Positions 5,233-5,651 of a DNA stretch of 5,651 bases are shown here, piece by piece; position 1 is the first letter of the stretch; each line of letters starts with the position of its first letter. This stretch comes from Nocardioidaceae bacterium (lineage in GTDB: Bacteria; Actinomycetota; Actinomycetes; Propionibacteriales; Nocardioidaceae). The stretch is from positions 1-5,651 of the forward strand of contig JACCUS010000068.1 in NCBI GenBank assembly GCA_013811715.1. Reading direction: 5' to 3'. The notes beneath the pieces were generated by a model that made no database searches, was not told where the DNA came from, and saw nothing but the letters and a program-made list of their open reading frames with translations. The position numbers and the translations under genes were made by a program.

Positions 5233-5651
5233 ATGAACGAGATACCCGCAGAGAACTACGCCCAGGGCTGGGCCGACGACACCAGAAAACCTTCCCCGCG
5301 CGAGGGCGATGAGCGCGATATCCTCACTGGATTCTTGGACTGGCACCGCGAGACGTTCGCGCTCAAGTGCGGTGGCGTCGCACCGGACCGACTCTCCGAG
5401 AAGGGCATCCCGCCGTCCGGTCTGAGCCTGCACGGCCTTGTCCGCCACCTCACCGGGGTCGAGCGTTGGTGGTTTCGCCAGCAGTTCGCCGGCGAAGACC
5501 TGCCGCACCTGTACTACTCCGACGACGACCCCAACCAGGACTTCGACACTCTCGACGGCGACGTCGGAGAAGCCCTGGCGGTGTGGCGGTCCGAGTGCGA
5601 GTCATCCCGTGCCGTCGTTGCCAACGCGGCCTCGTTGGAGCAGACCGGCAC
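5233..5651 (+). CDS. DUF664 / DinB-superfamily protein, N-terminal part (continues past the right edge)
   Basis: The first 139 codons are present. The sequence matches the actinobacterial DUF664 family, part of the DinB/YfiT-like four-helix-bundle superfamily: REGDERDILTGFLDWHRETF (23-42), PPSGLSLHGLVRHLTGVERWW (60-80, a core helix with His67 and His72), then FAGEDLPHLYYSDDDPNQDF (85-104). Superfamily members often bind a divalent metal through histidines, and some are thiol-dependent transferases, but the reaction of this family is unknown. The ATG at 5233 is preferred because homologues begin close to MNEIPAE; another in-frame ATG at 5221 has AGGTG (5211-5215) five bases upstream and would add four residues. 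The gene is on the same strand as the DUF5107 gene, 96 bases downstream, with no terminator seen between. The name DinB here does not mean DNA polymerase IV. Confidence 0.87.
   Translation, partial: MNEIPAENYAQGWADDTRKPSPREGDERDILTGFLDWHRETFALKCGGVAPDRLSEKGIPPSGLSLHGLVRHLTGVERWWFRQQFAGEDLPHLYYSDDDPNQDFDTLDGDVGEALAVWRSECESSRAVVANAASLEQTG

Overview
The window is GC-rich throughout, with G or C in most third codon positions, and reads as chromosomal DNA of a high-GC actinomycete. The gene families present (actinobacterial RecA, DUF3046, DUF664, DUF5107-TPR, and a small ECF-like sigma factor coupled to a methylguanine methyltransferase) support Actinomycetota. A Nocardioides-like (Propionibacteriales) host is possible, but that is only an impression.

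Layout. The left edge holds the first 31 codons of recA on the minus strand, leaving the window. Bases 96-381 are a divergent control region. On the recA side it contains two well-formed DNA-damage promoters. The distal one is LexA-controlled: TTGGTT, a 17-base spacer, then TAGCGT, with a palindromic SOS box (CGAAC-N4-GTTCG) filling most of the spacer. The proximal one resembles the LexA-independent recA promoter of mycobacteria (RecA-NDp, PafBC-dependent). On the plus strand follow a 160-residue sigma factor (382-864) and, overlapping by ATGA, an O6-alkylguanine-DNA alkyltransferase (ogt, 861-1514). Convergent to these are a 12-helix MFS transporter (1577-2914) and, 6 bases upstream of it, a DUF3046 gene (2921-3115), both on the minus strand. 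A short divergent spacer (3116-3201) leads to a large plus-strand DUF5107 protein with a TPR-like C-terminal half (3202-5136). The right edge is the start of a DUF664/DinB-like gene (5233 to the window end).

How it fits together. The left third is a DNA-repair neighbourhood: recombination/SOS (recA) back to back with direct reversal of alkylation damage (ogt), the latter co-transcribed with its own sigma factor. DUF3046 is a small protein often encoded immediately upstream of recA in actinobacteria. Here the MFS gene and the sigma-ogt pair lie between the two, so the familiar pairing is split. The right half (DUF5107, DUF664) looks like ordinary accessory metabolism or unknown function, with no visible link to repair.

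The most noteworthy observations are the compact dual damage-responsive recA control region and the sigma factor-alkyltransferase operon. The latter has no recognisable anti-sigma gene beside it, and its methyltransferase carries an extra N-terminal segment. I see no RNA genes, CRISPR arrays, insertion sequences or convincing terminators.
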